64,000 nucleotides of DNA from Lethocerus indicus. Taxonomy: Eukaryota; Arthropoda; Insecta; Hemiptera; Belostomatidae. Within the stretch, counting starts at the first letter, position 1; every line of letters begins with the position of its first letter. A program made the position numbers and the translations under genes. The DNA is taken from the NCBI GenBank assembly GCA_019843655.1, contig JACDQD010000105.1, positions 5,952,001 to 6,016,000 of the forward strand. The letters are read 5' to 3'. Shown piece after piece: positions 38,899 to 51,400 of this stretch. The notes below the pieces were generated by a model. It had not been told where the DNA came from, did no database searches, and saw only the letters and a program-made list of their open reading frames with translations.

Positions 38899-40633
38899 TA
38901 CGCGCCACACTCTTTACCATCACCCAAACTCCCCTATCAAATAAACTGCATACGTTAAGGCCCACATTTTATCCTTGTATTGTCCGAAATCGATATGAAA
39001 TATAAAATAGCGAAAACGGTTTGGCGGTTAAGCGACGTACGACGATTTTACCGTCGGGTGTCGCTCCGCCCACCTGCGCCGACAAATTATAAACGCCCGC
39101 CCCCGGACGACCGTCCCCGCGAAAACTCCGACTCGGCGTATACGCTGAATGTTCAACGGCTCAGAATGTGCCTGGCGGAGAACAATTTTTCGAGGACTCG
39201 GTGCGGAGACGCCGAATAAATAAGTATTGTATTACGGGAGGGAGGGTCAGGGTGTGCGGGTGCGGGGGCGGCGACCGCCATTTTGTCCCCGGCCCGAGGC
39301 CACGCCCCCGGCCCCTCACCTGTCAGCCGCCACCCCCACCGCCCACACAGGTGATCTCGACGCCCGGCCGCCCTCCTCTTCCGCGCTACGATTAAAACAG
39401 ACCGATTCCTCCCTCCGCCAGTATTTAACTTAACGGTGACAACTTGGTGAGAGCGTCCGGCGTCGTCGGCAGGGGGTGGGAGGGAGGGTGGCGGGTCGCG
39501 GCCGGGGTTAACAATAAAAACCTCCGCTATAAATACAAATTAACCTCGATTAGAAATGGGACTGGCGGGCGGGCGGACCCGCGGGAGTTTCCCAAGGGGC
39601 CGCGCGACCGGCCAATTAAAAAAAAATGCCCGAGCCGTCATTAAATTGTTGGTAACTGAGGAGTTGACCCTCCGGCCAGTAGGAGAGCCGTCCAGGGCCG
39701 GCCGCGGGGTCAATTGGGGAGGTCCCGCTTTGTTGACACCAATCTAACAGATGTTGTGTACACATACGCACACTCGGGGGGACCGCCCGTCACACGTGCG
39801 TCCCAACGCCCCCCGCACACCGCCCCCGCCGACACGACACATCACTCCACCGAACGCCCCCGTACGCGGTAAAATACCGGCAGTGCGCCGTACGGACCCG
39901 CCGCCCGCGAGCTCGGGTACCGCGTGCGGGTCCTATTGGTTTACTGGCCGCATAATAGTTTCTATATAAATAGTACGGCGGCGAGGTAAAAAATATGAAA
40001 AAAAACGCGGAGCCTTTTAACACTATGGGGGTAACCACCTGGGTAACTTTAGCCGGACATGTGGGCCGACACAATGCGCCGCCGGACCGTTTCGCCCACA
40101 TCCCTGGAGGAGGAGGAGGAGGAGGAGAAGGAGGAGGAGAAGGAGGAGGACCCCTCCGGTGAAGATGGGGGTCACCTGGGCCCGCTACCCTCCTGTCGAT
40201 ATCGGAGATGAGTAATAAGTGAGGCCGCCAATGTGTAACGTGAATCACCGCACCGCCGGCCCGAAGATAAAGCGCCGCCACCTTAGTCATACGAGCGCCC
40301 CCCCGCGGGACTAAGAACCGCAATATCCTATTCTCCCGGTTAAAGGACGATAATCGACCTACCGTCCGATGGGGCCCTATCCGAGGAATATAAACACTGG
40401 GGTGGCACTGATATTTACACCGAGGACGACGCCCGCCGCGGTGCGGTCACGGTACGCGACGATATTTGGGCGCCCGGTAAGCGAGAAAAAGGATAATTAA
40501 AATAATTAAAATGCTCATCCTGCTAGAGGGACTTACGTTGACAGGTCCATATATTGGCCAGGCTCCAGAGGCGGTACGAGTAGCTGTCGAAACATGCTGC
40601 CGACGGATACATATTGAGTGTGCCAGTGACCAT
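21796..40633 (-). CDS. zfh1: zfh1/ZEB zinc-finger homeodomain transcription factor, gene span
   Basis: Nuclear repressor that binds CACCT(G) E-box-like sites through two zinc-finger clusters; in insects it acts in mesoderm, muscle, gonad and neural fates, and its vertebrate homologues ZEB1/2 drive EMT. Six in-phase minus-strand exons give 781 residues: finger 1 (82-102), fingers 2-4 (110-130, 141-161, 169-191), a C2HC finger (389-410), homeodomain (464-525, with [13 protein letters not shown] recognition helix), PLDLS CtBP motif (549-553), an acidic tract, and three C-terminal fingers (696-716, 724-744, 752-776) ending SYCKPYRE. This layout and the linker sequences match zfh1 closely. Two VKRE SUMO-type motifs (310-313, 428-431) lie between the clusters. 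Exons 2-6 are secure; the first exon is inferred, and alternative first exons in the large introns cannot be excluded. Confidence 0.95.
21990..23309. other. zfh1 intron 5
   Basis: No exon recognised. Contains an eroded copy of the CTACTGATGATGGCC repeat near 22467-22500. The plus-strand frame 22736-22987 has no identifiable domain. Confidence 0.6.
23310..23535 (-). CDS. zfh1: zfh1 exon 5: acidic tract and first C-terminal finger
   Basis: Starts [11 protein letters not shown], then a Glu/Ala tract encoded by repeated GAGGCG-type hexamers. It then encodes [23 protein letters not shown], a C2H2 finger, ending HS plus one base at CAG|GTATCG. Acceptor GATTGCAG. Confidence 0.95.
23636..25096 (-). 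CDS. zfh1: zfh1 exon 4: fingers 3-4, C2HC finger, homeodomain, CtBP motif
   Basis: 487 codons, phase 0 to 0. It opens [20 protein letters not shown] then [16 protein letters not shown] (a CCHC finger). A low-complexity Asn/Pro region, VKRE motifs and [22 protein letters not shown] (C2HC finger) follow. The homeodomain runs [20 protein letters not shown] through [29 protein letters not shown] is the CtBP-recruitment motif. The exon is GC-rich, so several long antisense and off-frame open frames overlap it. Donor AGACAG|GTAACT. Confidence 0.97.
25197..25337 (-). CDS. zfh1: zfh1 exon 3: zinc fingers 2 and 3 (part)
   Basis: 47 codons, phase 0 to 0, [20 protein letters not shown] then [20 protein letters not shown] and KFKHHLK. 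This block is nearly invariant in zfh1/ZEB proteins. Finger 3 is split: its two His residues come from exon 4. Acceptor GTTTTTCCAG, donor AAG|GTAAGT. Confidence 0.97.
28540..28592. repeat. (GA)n microsatellite in zfh1 intron 2
   Basis: About 53 bases of uninterrupted GA. Simple sequence. Confidence 0.95.
29229..29350. repeat. (TA)n and (GA)n microsatellites
   Basis: A TA run (29229-29272) and a GA run (29300-29350) separated by about 25 bases in zfh1 intron 2. Confidence 0.95.
36848..37074 (-). CDS. zfh1: zfh1 exon 2: Gly/Pro-rich region and first zinc finger
   Basis: Starts after TTTTGTTGCAG and ends NTQV|GTAAGT. It encodes Gly and Pro homopolymers, then [21 protein letters not shown], a C2H2 finger (C82, C85, H98, H102 in the assembled protein). 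It ends in phase 0, joining directly to SCKVCNKTF of exon 3. Confidence 0.88.
37075..40536. other. zfh1 intron 1 (3.5 kb)
   Basis: No exon recognised. GC-rich toward exon 1, with a TA tract (38846-38891), a GGA repeat (40107-40150) and four CACCTG/CAGGTG sites between 39317 and 40178. Confidence 0.6.
39317..39353. promoter_or_regulatory. Paired CACCTG sites, candidate zfh1 autoregulatory element
   Basis: CACCTG (39317-39322) and its reverse complement CAGGTG (39348-39353) are 25 bases apart. ZEB/zfh1 proteins bind bipartite CACCT(G) elements using both finger clusters. Further single sites lie at 40036-40041 and 40173-40178. Confidence 0.4.
40537..40633 (-). CDS. zfh1: zfh1 exon 1 (candidate): start codon and N-terminal 32 residues
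   Basis: ATG at 40631-40633 in a strong context (GCCATGG, G at -3 and +4). It reads [20 protein letters not shown] then [12 protein letters not shown] and stops at CAAC|GTAAGT, leaving one base, exactly the phase exon 2 needs. The other two frames give the wrong phase. TCAGTC, an insect initiator-like motif, lies just before the ATG. The peptide itself is not one I recognise. Confidence 0.55.
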
Positions 40634-40930
40634 GGCAGACTGAGCGGGCAGCGGTGCCCTGGGGGCCGAGCCGCCCCCACCCACACCCCCACCCGCGCAC
40701 CGCCCGGGGGATGGTCTGGTGGGGGGGCCGCCAGCCGGACATTGCCGAGCCCGCCCGAGCGGCCCCGACCGCCGCCGCCCCGCCCCGCCCCCGCGCTAAT
40801 TTGACTTTTAACCCCCGAGAGGGGGTTGGGGCGGCCCACCGGCACATTAAAACCGCCCTCACTTCACTGCCACCCCCCGCCCTGTCACTCCTCTACACTG
40901 TCCCCTTCCTTGTACTCCACTGACACACTA
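40634..40930 (-). promoter_or_regulatory. zfh1: GC-rich proximal region upstream of zfh1 exon 1
   Basis: Very GC- and CpG-rich (GGGCGGGG-type boxes at 40775-40795) directly before the candidate start. A hairpin, AACCCCC and GGGGGTT around GAGA, lies at 40810-40827. Likely leader and core promoter by position; no TATA box is convincing. Confidence 0.4.
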
Positions 40931-43566
40931 CGCCCTCTACTTTTTACCCACAATATTTTCCCAGTCCAACTTCGCCTTCCAAATTTATCCCGGTCGATCG
41001 ATTCCAAGAGAAACAAATAGCGCGTCTATAAACATAAAGGTTCCCGAGATAGAATATTTACGATTATTATCCAGACACTGCTGTACATTCGCAGAAATAA
41101 ACTTTAAATTATCCGCACCTCAAACTTACGAAAATTGCATTTCGGGGATAATTCGGTCCGACGCGGATTAATAATAATAAGATTCCAACCCGGGTCATTT
41201 CCCTACCATCTAATGGTGTTACGCTAGACACGATAATTCGAAATAATTGATTTTTCGTTAAATATGTATAGAATATCGAGGACAGTTTACAAACATTGTT
41301 TAATACACGCACATTTCCCCGCGGGCCTTTCTACGTTTATGAATATTTCGACAAAATCGGTAACGTCAGTTATTAGAAAAGGGACTACTAAGCGGATGTT
41401 TGAAAATTGTTTTTTCCCTCCTAATTGTAGACATGACGCTTCATAGACTTGGGCGGTCTGTATTGATTTGAAAACTGTTAACAAAAGGGCGTTTAAAACG
41501 TTTGAAATTATTAATAGAGAGCCGTTGGGTTTGGGGAATGAGGGGTTGGTGGGGGCGAATACGGGGCTCTCTACTTATAACAGCGAAAGAGAGTCGGGCC
41601 TCGTCCGTACCCGGTTTATTCTGACCGCGCTTTGTGCAGCTGGTCAAACCGTGACCCTCCCGGCTTTCACCATTCGCAAACAACTCCCAGTTTAGATTTC
41701 CGGAGTCGCTGGAAAAACCGGACTCTCGAGAACGGCGCACGACGGGCGGAAGGCCCACTCTGAATTGGCCTAAAGACAAAGCCCCGTTAAATCGTCACAG
41801 TCATCGGGCTACAGCGAGAGTGGTCGTAGAAAATTTCGAAAGGACGAATAATAAAAGTCGTATATTTTACCGACTAATGGGGCAAAGCCGGTCGGTAAAG
41901 TGGATAATTTCTGTCCATCTTCTCCAGTTCTTGCAGTAGGGTACGTAAAAGACAATTATTGCAACATTAATTGTAACGTTTAATACAGACAATATGGCAA
42001 GGATTTCAGTTTCGGGCCCGACTCCTGCTCGGAAATGAAAATCCGAAACCTGTTTAAAAATCGAGCCGTACTTATTTAAGTAACAAAAAAAGGTAATAAA
42101 GCCCGGGTGGGAGGGGCGGCCGCCGCCAGGTACCTACCGCCATCTGGGCCCCTACCTAACCAACTAAGGTTCACTACCTGTTCTCACGCCGGATTCTTGG
42201 TGGGCGTATTAAAGAGTCTGGGACTTTAATTTTTTTTCCCCGTCTCCTTTCCGCCTAAGGCCGTCCGGACCGAGGGCGAGACGGGCCGCCGCACGCATTA
42301 CCATGACCTCGAAACCCAGAGCTTTCGCAACCAGACACACCAACTGCACCCGATGCAACGACAGCGCATGAGGACTTAACTGCGCTCAACCATTTATATT
42401 GCAATATTTAAATGAAATGTTCACGAGAGAAGCCCCCGCCCCCATCTCGTTAAGAGATAACGGAAATTCCCGTTTGAGTGTGACGTCTACGCCTAGCCAA
42501 TAGATCCTAAGAAAAATATGACTATTGTCGTTGAACCCTAGACGCGAGGTTCCCGTAAACAATTTGTAATTAATCATTAAATAAAAAATTTAATTATTTC
42601 GAAGAAATTTGAAACTTTTATCCAGCGAAGCTCAAATCGAATCATTAAATTAGTAAGCCATCTACGCATACATTTACGGTACTGGAAAGGGCGACAAAAA
42701 CGCGTAGGCACGAAATGACGACAGGCTGCCGCGCTTATATATTTACAATACCGGATAAATTTCCGGTTTTTTGTACGTGTAATAACGGTTACGGACTGAC
42801 CCCGATATTGACAGTAGTATAGTGGAGATCATAAACTGTAACTAAATACAAGTTTCAATTCGATGATAATTTTAGACTCGTTTAGGGTTCAATTTTATAT
42901 TGGTCTACCTAAGATAAATAGAGTGGGCAGAGTACCTGACCTGAGGCAATGGTCGAGTGGGACACAGATCGTGGGGATCGGGGATGAGTCATGGGGTGCC
43001 CGTTAAACTGGTGATATACCCGGCCGACTGATAACCCGGTGACGCATGTCCAGATCGGCAAACAGGACAACAATGGATATTCCACAGCCGAACGTTGAGC
43101 GAAAATTCGCCAGATTTACTAAGCAGATTCATCGGTTAGTAATACTAAGGGGGGGGGGTTCGCCTTTAGGAGTGATAATTGTGGGTTTTCCGGACTCATT
43201 TCTATAACAAGTAGTTCATTTGTTCCTAATAAGTCTTTTCAGTGGGACAAAACCCACTTTAGGATCAAATGGATCGCAGGAATTAAAAATATATTTGTAT
43301 TATATTGGTCTATTGGTATTGATTGTAAACCTCATTTACGAAATCTTTATTCGTATCATTTTCCATAATATTCATACTAATGTATATACATAAGCATATA
43401 AAGCTCTTTTGTAAGAAAAAAATTACAAATTGGGTCAACACGATTACTACCAACTTTCTCTAGTTTCGTCACGAACTGGGCTATCGATAAAAAACAAATC
43501 TTTTATATTTTGTTTTTAAGCCATTACAATTTCAGTAGCGACAGCAATTAATTTCGCGGAAATACA

Positions 43567-43587
43567 ACTGACGTGAATCACGTCAGT
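43567..43587. promoter_or_regulatory. 21-bp perfect palindrome with two TGACGTGA half sites
   Basis: ACTGACGTGA, one central A, then the exact reverse complement. Each arm holds TGACGTG, a CRE/XBP1-type bZIP core. It lies 2.9 kb upstream of the candidate zfh1 start. Confidence 0.5.
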
Positions 43588-45127
43588 GTGTCTGCTGTCA
43601 TAAGAGCGATTTAGTCGATATCTGGATGGCTTGAGTCATTTAGAGCAGAGATAGTTAGTTGTTGGTTCTAAAAGTGTGACGACTTGACCCTAAGCGACGT
43701 GGCTTATGAACAGGCACAGAGCAATCACTAATCGGAGGCTCATCCAAACTTCTATTTGTAATTTACTTTTTCTACAAAATTGTTCTACATTTCCTTTTCA
43801 AATAACAGGGGTTTTACCAGGTTTTTAAAATAAAAGGTAATACAGAGTATTATTAGTTATTCTTAAGTACATCTGACTTTCAGCGGGAGGCCTTATTATC
43901 GACCATTGTTCAAAATTAAAATTTTGTCCAAACAAATTAAATGAACAACCTTTAACTGCAAAATACATAACGTCTACGTATATACTGGCAAATTGTGTTT
44001 TATACTTGTAAAGTAAATTACTGATATATAGGTCACAATTTGAATATCTGTTGCAACTTGTCTTTTAAACACAGGTTAACACGTTTAGGTTTCTTAAACG
44101 GAATTGTACCAAAGAGGGCGAGACTTAAAATAGTTGGAGTCCGTATAGACTTTGAAGTAGTAAAGTAATGTCTGTAGCGAAGGTTCCCACGTTATCAAAA
44201 TGTAGACTTTTACATCGATGAAGATAATAGACTAGTCTGTTTACAGTAATCAATTTCAAAGGTTCGTATACTGACGGTTCTATCGACGGGTCTGTTTATT
44301 TATTTGGCCATTTAACTGGCCCGTTCAGTGAGGAAGGCGGCCGTGTTTGCCGTCGAAACGTCCTAATCTTTATGTTTTATTAGAGGCTGAGATAAGGCCG
44401 GGATGAGGTGATACGGGCAGCGGTGATTCAACCTTACATAACAAATCTAATAATAATTCACTGTGAATATATTCTAACCGTCAGGTTCGTCCTGTGTTTA
44501 AGACTGTCTGTTAAGTTATAATTCGCGAGAATCTGACGAGCCGCCACCAGACCTTTCTGAAGAAACACAAGTATAATACTACCCGACAGAATTCCTGGAG
44601 AAAAAATAAACGATAAATGGAGGTAGTTTCTCACACCGGATGGATGTCTTTAGAGCGGCATTTCACAGAAGGTTAAACAGAAACAAAAAGAAAACATTTT
44701 TCTCAGATTTAAAGGAGCCGACACCGTTCTGTGAGGGAAGCGGCGATAATCCCCCGCCGGCTGCTCAGCCTTTTACGAGATAAGCTCGGAAAAATAACCT
44801 TAGCAACTACCTTCAGGATTAGCAGTCAAACTCTCCACACTACCCTTATAACTGTCGTCCCAGTTTTCTTATTTCCAGTCCCAAGCCCTATATGAAGTAC
44901 TGTGCCCATATTTTGGTACTGTACAGGTCTACAGGTAGTACGACAATAAGGCGTGTATGAATCTAGGAAGCTTCGGTTACTGAACAGACCCATTAGCTAG
45001 AAATATTGTAATTATCATACGGCAATAATAAAATGAAGGGAATTCCTGACCCCGGGATGGTTCGGTGGCAGACCGCGAGCCTCTCGTAAAGTCAATTAGT
45101 TTCTGAACTGGCGGTAACAGTGACGTG

Positions 45128-45159
45128 CCAGGTTTCCGGATTCGAAATTCGAAACCTGG
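45128..45159. repeat. Perfect 9-bp-stem hairpin with TTCGAA centre
   Basis: CCAGGTTTC and GAAACCTGG enclose CGGATTCGAAATTC. GATTCGAAATTCGAAAC resembles tRNA T-arm/B-box sequence, so it may be a SINE or tRNA-related remnant (weak). Confidence 0.45.
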
Positions 45160-45382
45160 TCCAGTTGTGAGTATCGAATATGCATTCGAAGTCCGCAAAT
45201 GTTTCCGGGGTTGCTGTTCGAGTCAACCTTCGATCTACTATTAATTATTCTCACCGATCCGGCTAGCTTGAATCAATAGCGGTGTGACCCGGGTCATGAG
45301 GGGGGGGGGCAGGCTCGGAGGTGGCGTCATTGAGTTTTCCGATGCGAGTGAGAGAGAGAGAGAGGGACAGCAGAACGAGAGC

Positions 45383-45421
<39 letters not shown>

Positions 45422-48400
45422 GGAGGGAGGGTGAGAGAGGAGGAGAACAGTGTAGAGCTTTGTTACGCCGCCAACCGACATATCGGAGGAGGGCTGCCCC
45501 GACGTACTTTCTTCTCTAGACAACAGACAAAGGCCTTGTCTTCACAGTGTAAAGGCTGAGGTGAGATTAAAACGATGACTCAATACGCCCCGTTTGTTGT
45601 TTCCTCGAGTGTATGGATTATCGTCAATTTCCTCATATTTATCAGTTATTTAACCGTCGAACATGTTTTATTTAAGTAGCCGTAAAGCGTCTGCCAGAAT
45701 GCAAAGCGAAAGATACTTATGGAACGATATTTAGAGCAGTTCGTGTGGGCAAAATTATCACATATAATGCGTATATACAGTAGTAAAATAAAATACTATT
45801 TGTTTCAACTAATTATTTTTCTTCGTTAGTATTATAACAAATTGATAACTATAGCTGCACGTAGATATTAATGAGAATCGCCATTGTAATGTATTAGTAT
45901 GTTATTCTGTTTTTTTACAGTATTATAGTAATTTCACTTTCATTAATTTATTTACAGTCTTCTAAAAAGGAATATGTCTTATTTTGTCTTCATATATTGG
46001 GAAACAAATGTCATCGATAATAAACGAAAAAAATTAAGGTCAATTATGGAGACAGAATTTCTTTGGAGTTTCCACGTTGTATGCACTTGGGACTCTATAA
46101 ATCAACAATTATTCATATTTCATCGTTACGACGCTGCCTAGGTTGTCCGATACGAATTCTAAAATTTCGTCTTATTGCGACCTCTATATATGTGAGGAAC
46201 ACCGCTATCTAATCTCACAACGACAAAAATGCGTTATTAAAACGATTAGTTTTCGTCTATTTCTGGCCACCGGGTAAAACTGACCCCGCCAAATCGGTTC
46301 CTGGAATTGTTCGATGAGCTCAAGGGTCAAGGAGGAAAAAATCCACGGACGGTAGGGTGGGCTGAGAAGGGGTTCAGAGATTGATGTAGGGGGTAGTGGG
46401 GGAGCGTGATTCTCTCTCACCCCCCCATCCCCTCCAACCCTCCCTCCACTACGGGTCGGTAGTATATTCCCCAACAGTAGGTGACTCATAATCTGCGGCG
46501 GACCCGCTGTTAAGCGGCTCCCGCGAGTGGTTTCACGACCCGGGGTGAGAGAGAGAGAGGGGGTGAGAAAGAGAATCAAAACAGAATTACAAGAGAATTA
46601 TGCCCAACCATGAGAATTCGAGCACTCCGCCTACGAGCTTTACCGCTAAGGGTGTTTATTCACGGACAGCAGACATTTAAATCCCTCTGTACGCACCGGT
46701 CGAAACAACGCTGTTATGCGACCGATTTGTTCCATTTAAAAACGTCGTTTTATCTTTCAACGTGCGAATACTTTAAGTTTCACTTCAATGTCATACAATG
46801 ATCGAAAAGTCGAAGTTCGCCTCCTTTAAATTTCGTCAGCCGACGATCACTTCCTCAACCGGTTCCCGTCGCTCTATCCGTCACATGGGACACACATGTT
46901 GTCACATTTGTCGTACGAAGGTTAGTTTATTACGTTACAATGAAGGTCGCATATTCCGTTTGCGCCCGCTGTAATTGTACGCCGATCGACTATTAAAAAA
47001 AGTTAATTGTGGGTTTGTTTGCATTTGTTCGCGCCTCGACAGAGAAGGTGAGAGTGTCAGATTTGAGTGCTCAGTTCCCGATCTGTTTATAGACATTTAT
47101 TTTTTTTGTTATCGTGTATAGTAATTGTTGCTGGCTTTTGCGCATCATTATGTTCTAGTCGGCACGTTTGTTCCGTCGATATTTCTTTTTCTTTTCTCTT
47201 AATATCGATACTTTTTTCCTAATTATCCGAGCTATCCAGTTTTTATCATTATGGCTGTCTGCGGCATATCTACCACTGAGTCGGAATTGTCTGTTTTTTG
47301 TCGCAATATCACCTCCCTATTTATCATTTCACTGACGGTTTCTAGTTTAAATGAAAAATTGCGATCGATGGATTATTATTTAATTTCCATTTCGGCGTCG
47401 AACGTGTCCGGTACGACAGCTGTGCCGCGACGACGCTTTTGTACTATGGGTAGGGGTGAGGGGTGAGGGGTGAGGGGGTTTTAACCGTGACACGGTAGTC
47501 CGGCCCATACAAGTGTATCAACGGTGTCGGCGAGGGTGGTTGGAGTGTCACCTTGTTCCAGAGTTATTGTGCGCGACACAAACCGGCGGCAGCACATCTG
47601 GCCTGATTTACACCCCCTCTCATTAATATATCTCCCGTAGGACCTACCCCACCTTCCCTCATCCCGCTACACTCCCTATCCCACATTTAACCCACTGTCT
47701 TCGCCCTTTATTCTAGATCCCTCCACCGGGCCAGTCACGTGTCGGGAACAATAGTTTTGGGGACACCCCCTCCCCGCGATAGTCTGAGGGGTTGGGAAAA
47801 GTAAGAGTAATTTCGATGCGTAAAAAATAACCATAACTCATGACGCCGTTAGTCCCCCTCCACAGTAGTCTCATATTAATTAGAGCCTACTGCTTTATAC
47901 CCCCGATGACAACACCGTCTAGCTTTACAGAACTGTCTGCCCTATTGAGGTGGTAAAACTACTACCTCTTTTTTCGACTTCGAAAATTTTCAACCTTCAG
48001 TTCTAGAAATACCGATTACAAGAGGAAAGAGCTCGCTCTTCGTCTTTAATGAAGCTGATGGCGCACCGGTGCGGTGACGTGCCAATCTAAGTTGCTCCCT
48101 AATTGGTGCAGAACAACAGATAGGGCTTATTTCCACGTAGTGCGGAAACACTATCTCGGATGGTTGAAACCGCGAACCGGGGGCCGCATTAATATTACCG
48201 GGAGGTGCTAGTCACTTTACCGGGAAGTTGAATGACTCCGCTCTGTTTTAAGTGCTCTCGACCTAATCTACAGCCCAAAGTTTGGAGTAGACAACTTTCT
48301 TTTATTGAAAAGATACCTAGGGACGGGGCAAGAGGGGACGATCGCGTCATAATTATATATTAATTTATTCGATCTATTTAATTTTACTTAAGTTTTAATA

Positions 48401-51400
48401 CAATTAGTAATAAACATCGGACTTGCCTTTTAAGCACTTAATAATCCGGAGTACAGACTACTGTGACTTCGGCTAAAATCAATTTCACGACTAGACCCAG
48501 TAGCCTCGTGAGCCAGTAGTAAATATACTAAATAATATAATAGACCGAAGTTTCAAATACCCGTTTGGTGGAGGATTTAGAATACCACAATCTTCAGTGG
48601 GGGAATCATTCGATATCCCAGTGAACTCCCAGTGGGGGAAAACCGACGACAAAAATGATAGACAGGAATAACGTAGTTGAGAAGTGGAACTTCAAAAAGA
48701 CTTAAAACTTTCAGTAGTGCCAATCGAAAGAGAGAAGGAACTTAAAAAAAAACACCTTAACAGCTCAAGTTCCAAGGCCAGACTTTTCACACATTAATGC
48801 TTACTAGATGCCGGATATTAAAGGCTGGGATTAACTCGATCCCACCTGAAAGGGGCTTACCCAGCAGCAGGTATCACACCTGTTGCCTTTCATAGGTGCA
48901 AACACTGTTCCCCCTCCTGCATGACCATCCTCACCCCCCCCCCCGGTGCACGGGCATGTCGTCGAGCACCCCCAGGAGGGTGTTCCACCCCCGTCCGGAC
49001 CCCATCTGTGCCGATGAGTCACTAATTCCGGCGCCCAATATCGATTGTAATCCAGCCTTCTGGACCCCACCTATGTCCTCCGACCGATCAATACTAACTG
49101 CATTTAAATTGCACCCATCCACCCCCCGGGGGCGGCTAATGCCCCTATTAACATGCACTCGCCACCCCCCCCCTCTTATCTGCCCACAACAGGTTTATAT
49201 TCCTTCCACCCCTTTTTTCCCCCCTCTTCTTCCTGTTCCACTCGAACCCGAAGGGCAAATGCCACGGCTCATTTGAAACGATTTACTCTAAGGCCAAGTT
49301 TATCTCGGACTCTGCTAATTGTTCGGATTAAGTTGGGCGGCGATTCTAGATATGGTTATCAATTTACGGCTTCTGGTATAAGGAGCCAATTTATCTGGAG
49401 CAGCCGAGTAGCTGAAGCCGTCGGTTCGATCATTATCGTCAATTTTACGCAGCCCAACATCATCAATTTAGAAGTTTCGTTGACCCTAACCGTATCGACT
49501 GTTTCTTTCTAATAGATGTGTGGATGGGCCTCCGGTATCGCGCTGTTAATTAAGTAATATTTAATTTGAGTTTAATCGAATTAAACAGGATCGAAATTTA
49601 ATTTGAGCGAATCAACCTTTATAAGAGTTAAGATTGCGAGCGGTAAATAGCTGTGTAGTTGTGAGCGGGGGCCAGAGATTTATGGCTCGCGGTACAAGTG
49701 CACCCGAATAGTTGACCCAGTGCACTGCTTCGGTCCCACTTTATTCAAAGTTCCCGACATCCAATATTAGAGACCCCCGGAGTGGAGAAGGGTTATACCG
49801 GCATTCGGACCCTTCTTACCTCGCATCTCCACCTCAACTACCGACCAGGGCTAATTATACCGAGGGATTTTCCGCAACTTCATACAACTGTCAGCATCAT
49901 CCGAATTTCTTTTTTTTAATAATTTTCTAAACAGGTATAAACGCTTTCCGAGTGGTCCAATCTGTAAATAATTACCGGAAGTATTTTCCAAAGTTGGAAT
50001 TATAAAAATGGAAGCGCTTAAGAGTAATTTTCATTCGGGGATAGGGGATGGATAAATTACACGTATCTGCTTCCCTCTCGGTCTCCGTCAACAGAGTTGC
50101 ATTTCTCCGCCCCCCTCGCAATGTCTGAATTAGTTCCCTTATCTAACATCTTATTTCAATACCGGTTTGGGGAGTTGTATGGCGAGGGATGGGGCGGGGG
50201 GAGGTCTCATTTGCGTAGCCTTTGTTGCCGGCGGAAACAAACACAAGGTGCCGTAACGAGAATTAATATTGAAATTGCTCCTCTCCCTCTTTCTCTTCTT
50301 CCCCCCCCCCCCTATCACGCTCCCTTAAAAGATCCATCCGTCCCTCTTTCCCGCCTCGTCCGTTCATCTCTCTGTCTCTCTCGGTAGCCTTGAGCGGAGT
50401 CCTACCTCATCTCATCAGCCTCCCCCCCCCAACCCATTCTACCCTCCCGTTTATTAAATGCTAATTTATCAAATGCCTTTTATTGTTTAACCGAGAGCAC
50501 TCCTCGTTCCCGGAGCTCCCGGTCTAATAAATGTAACTGGGACGAGAACGAAAAGGGGGGAGGCCGGGCCAAAGTTTATAAGTATATAGAATTATACGTC
50601 GCGAGCACGATTAGAATTATCAATTTGATCGCGGAATTGTCAGTTATTATTCGGGGGGATACTCTGCAATTCGGGTTTCACAATCGGAAGAGTAGGGGGT
50701 CCCCGTCCCGAAAAAAGAAACAGCCCCGGGGCGAGTTCTTTTCCATTGTCGTGCGTGGGAATCGATACCGAGTGGATGGCTGGATAAAGTGTAAGAAGGG
50801 AGAGGAGAGAAAAGCCGAGGAGGTAAAAAGGAGACATAAAAGCGGGCCAGAGATTGACGCCGGGCAGTATAAGGTTCATGGCTTCATTTCTTGACGGCTC
50901 CTCCCTCCCACCAACGCATACCCGCACATACCGCGCAGAGCCGCCTATCACTCGGACTCGATAAATACCATTATTTCCACATTCCGCGCAGTCCGCACAC
51001 ACTGGTAATCGTTCACTCTTCGATACGGGAACAAAAATCAGAGCACTTTATCAATCGGATCCCTCTCCCTTGCCTACAGTTACACTTCAGATACCTCTCC
51101 TCAAAGATAACAAACTATATGGAATTAAAAAAAAACCAACAGGCTAGAACAACACCGAGTTCGAACTTATCAGTAGGCCTACAGCAACCAATATGTGACA
51201 AATACATAAACAAACTAAACATATCCTGTTCGATCCTGTCTGATAGACGGATGAAAAAACTAGGAGAAACAAAAATAGAAAAAACATTAAAAAACGACCA
51301 TAGAAATATAAGAAAACTGCATCAAACCATCGACAAACATATTTGAAATTTGAACATATTATTCGGCACTAGTTATGTCGCAAATCATCGATACTGTTCT

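Noticed and set aside
39790..40923. Long frames in the GC-rich zfh1 promoter zone
   Set aside because: Pro/Gly/Arg-rich frames from CpG-rich sequence. Frames through 40537-40633 other than the chosen one end in the wrong phase for exon 2.
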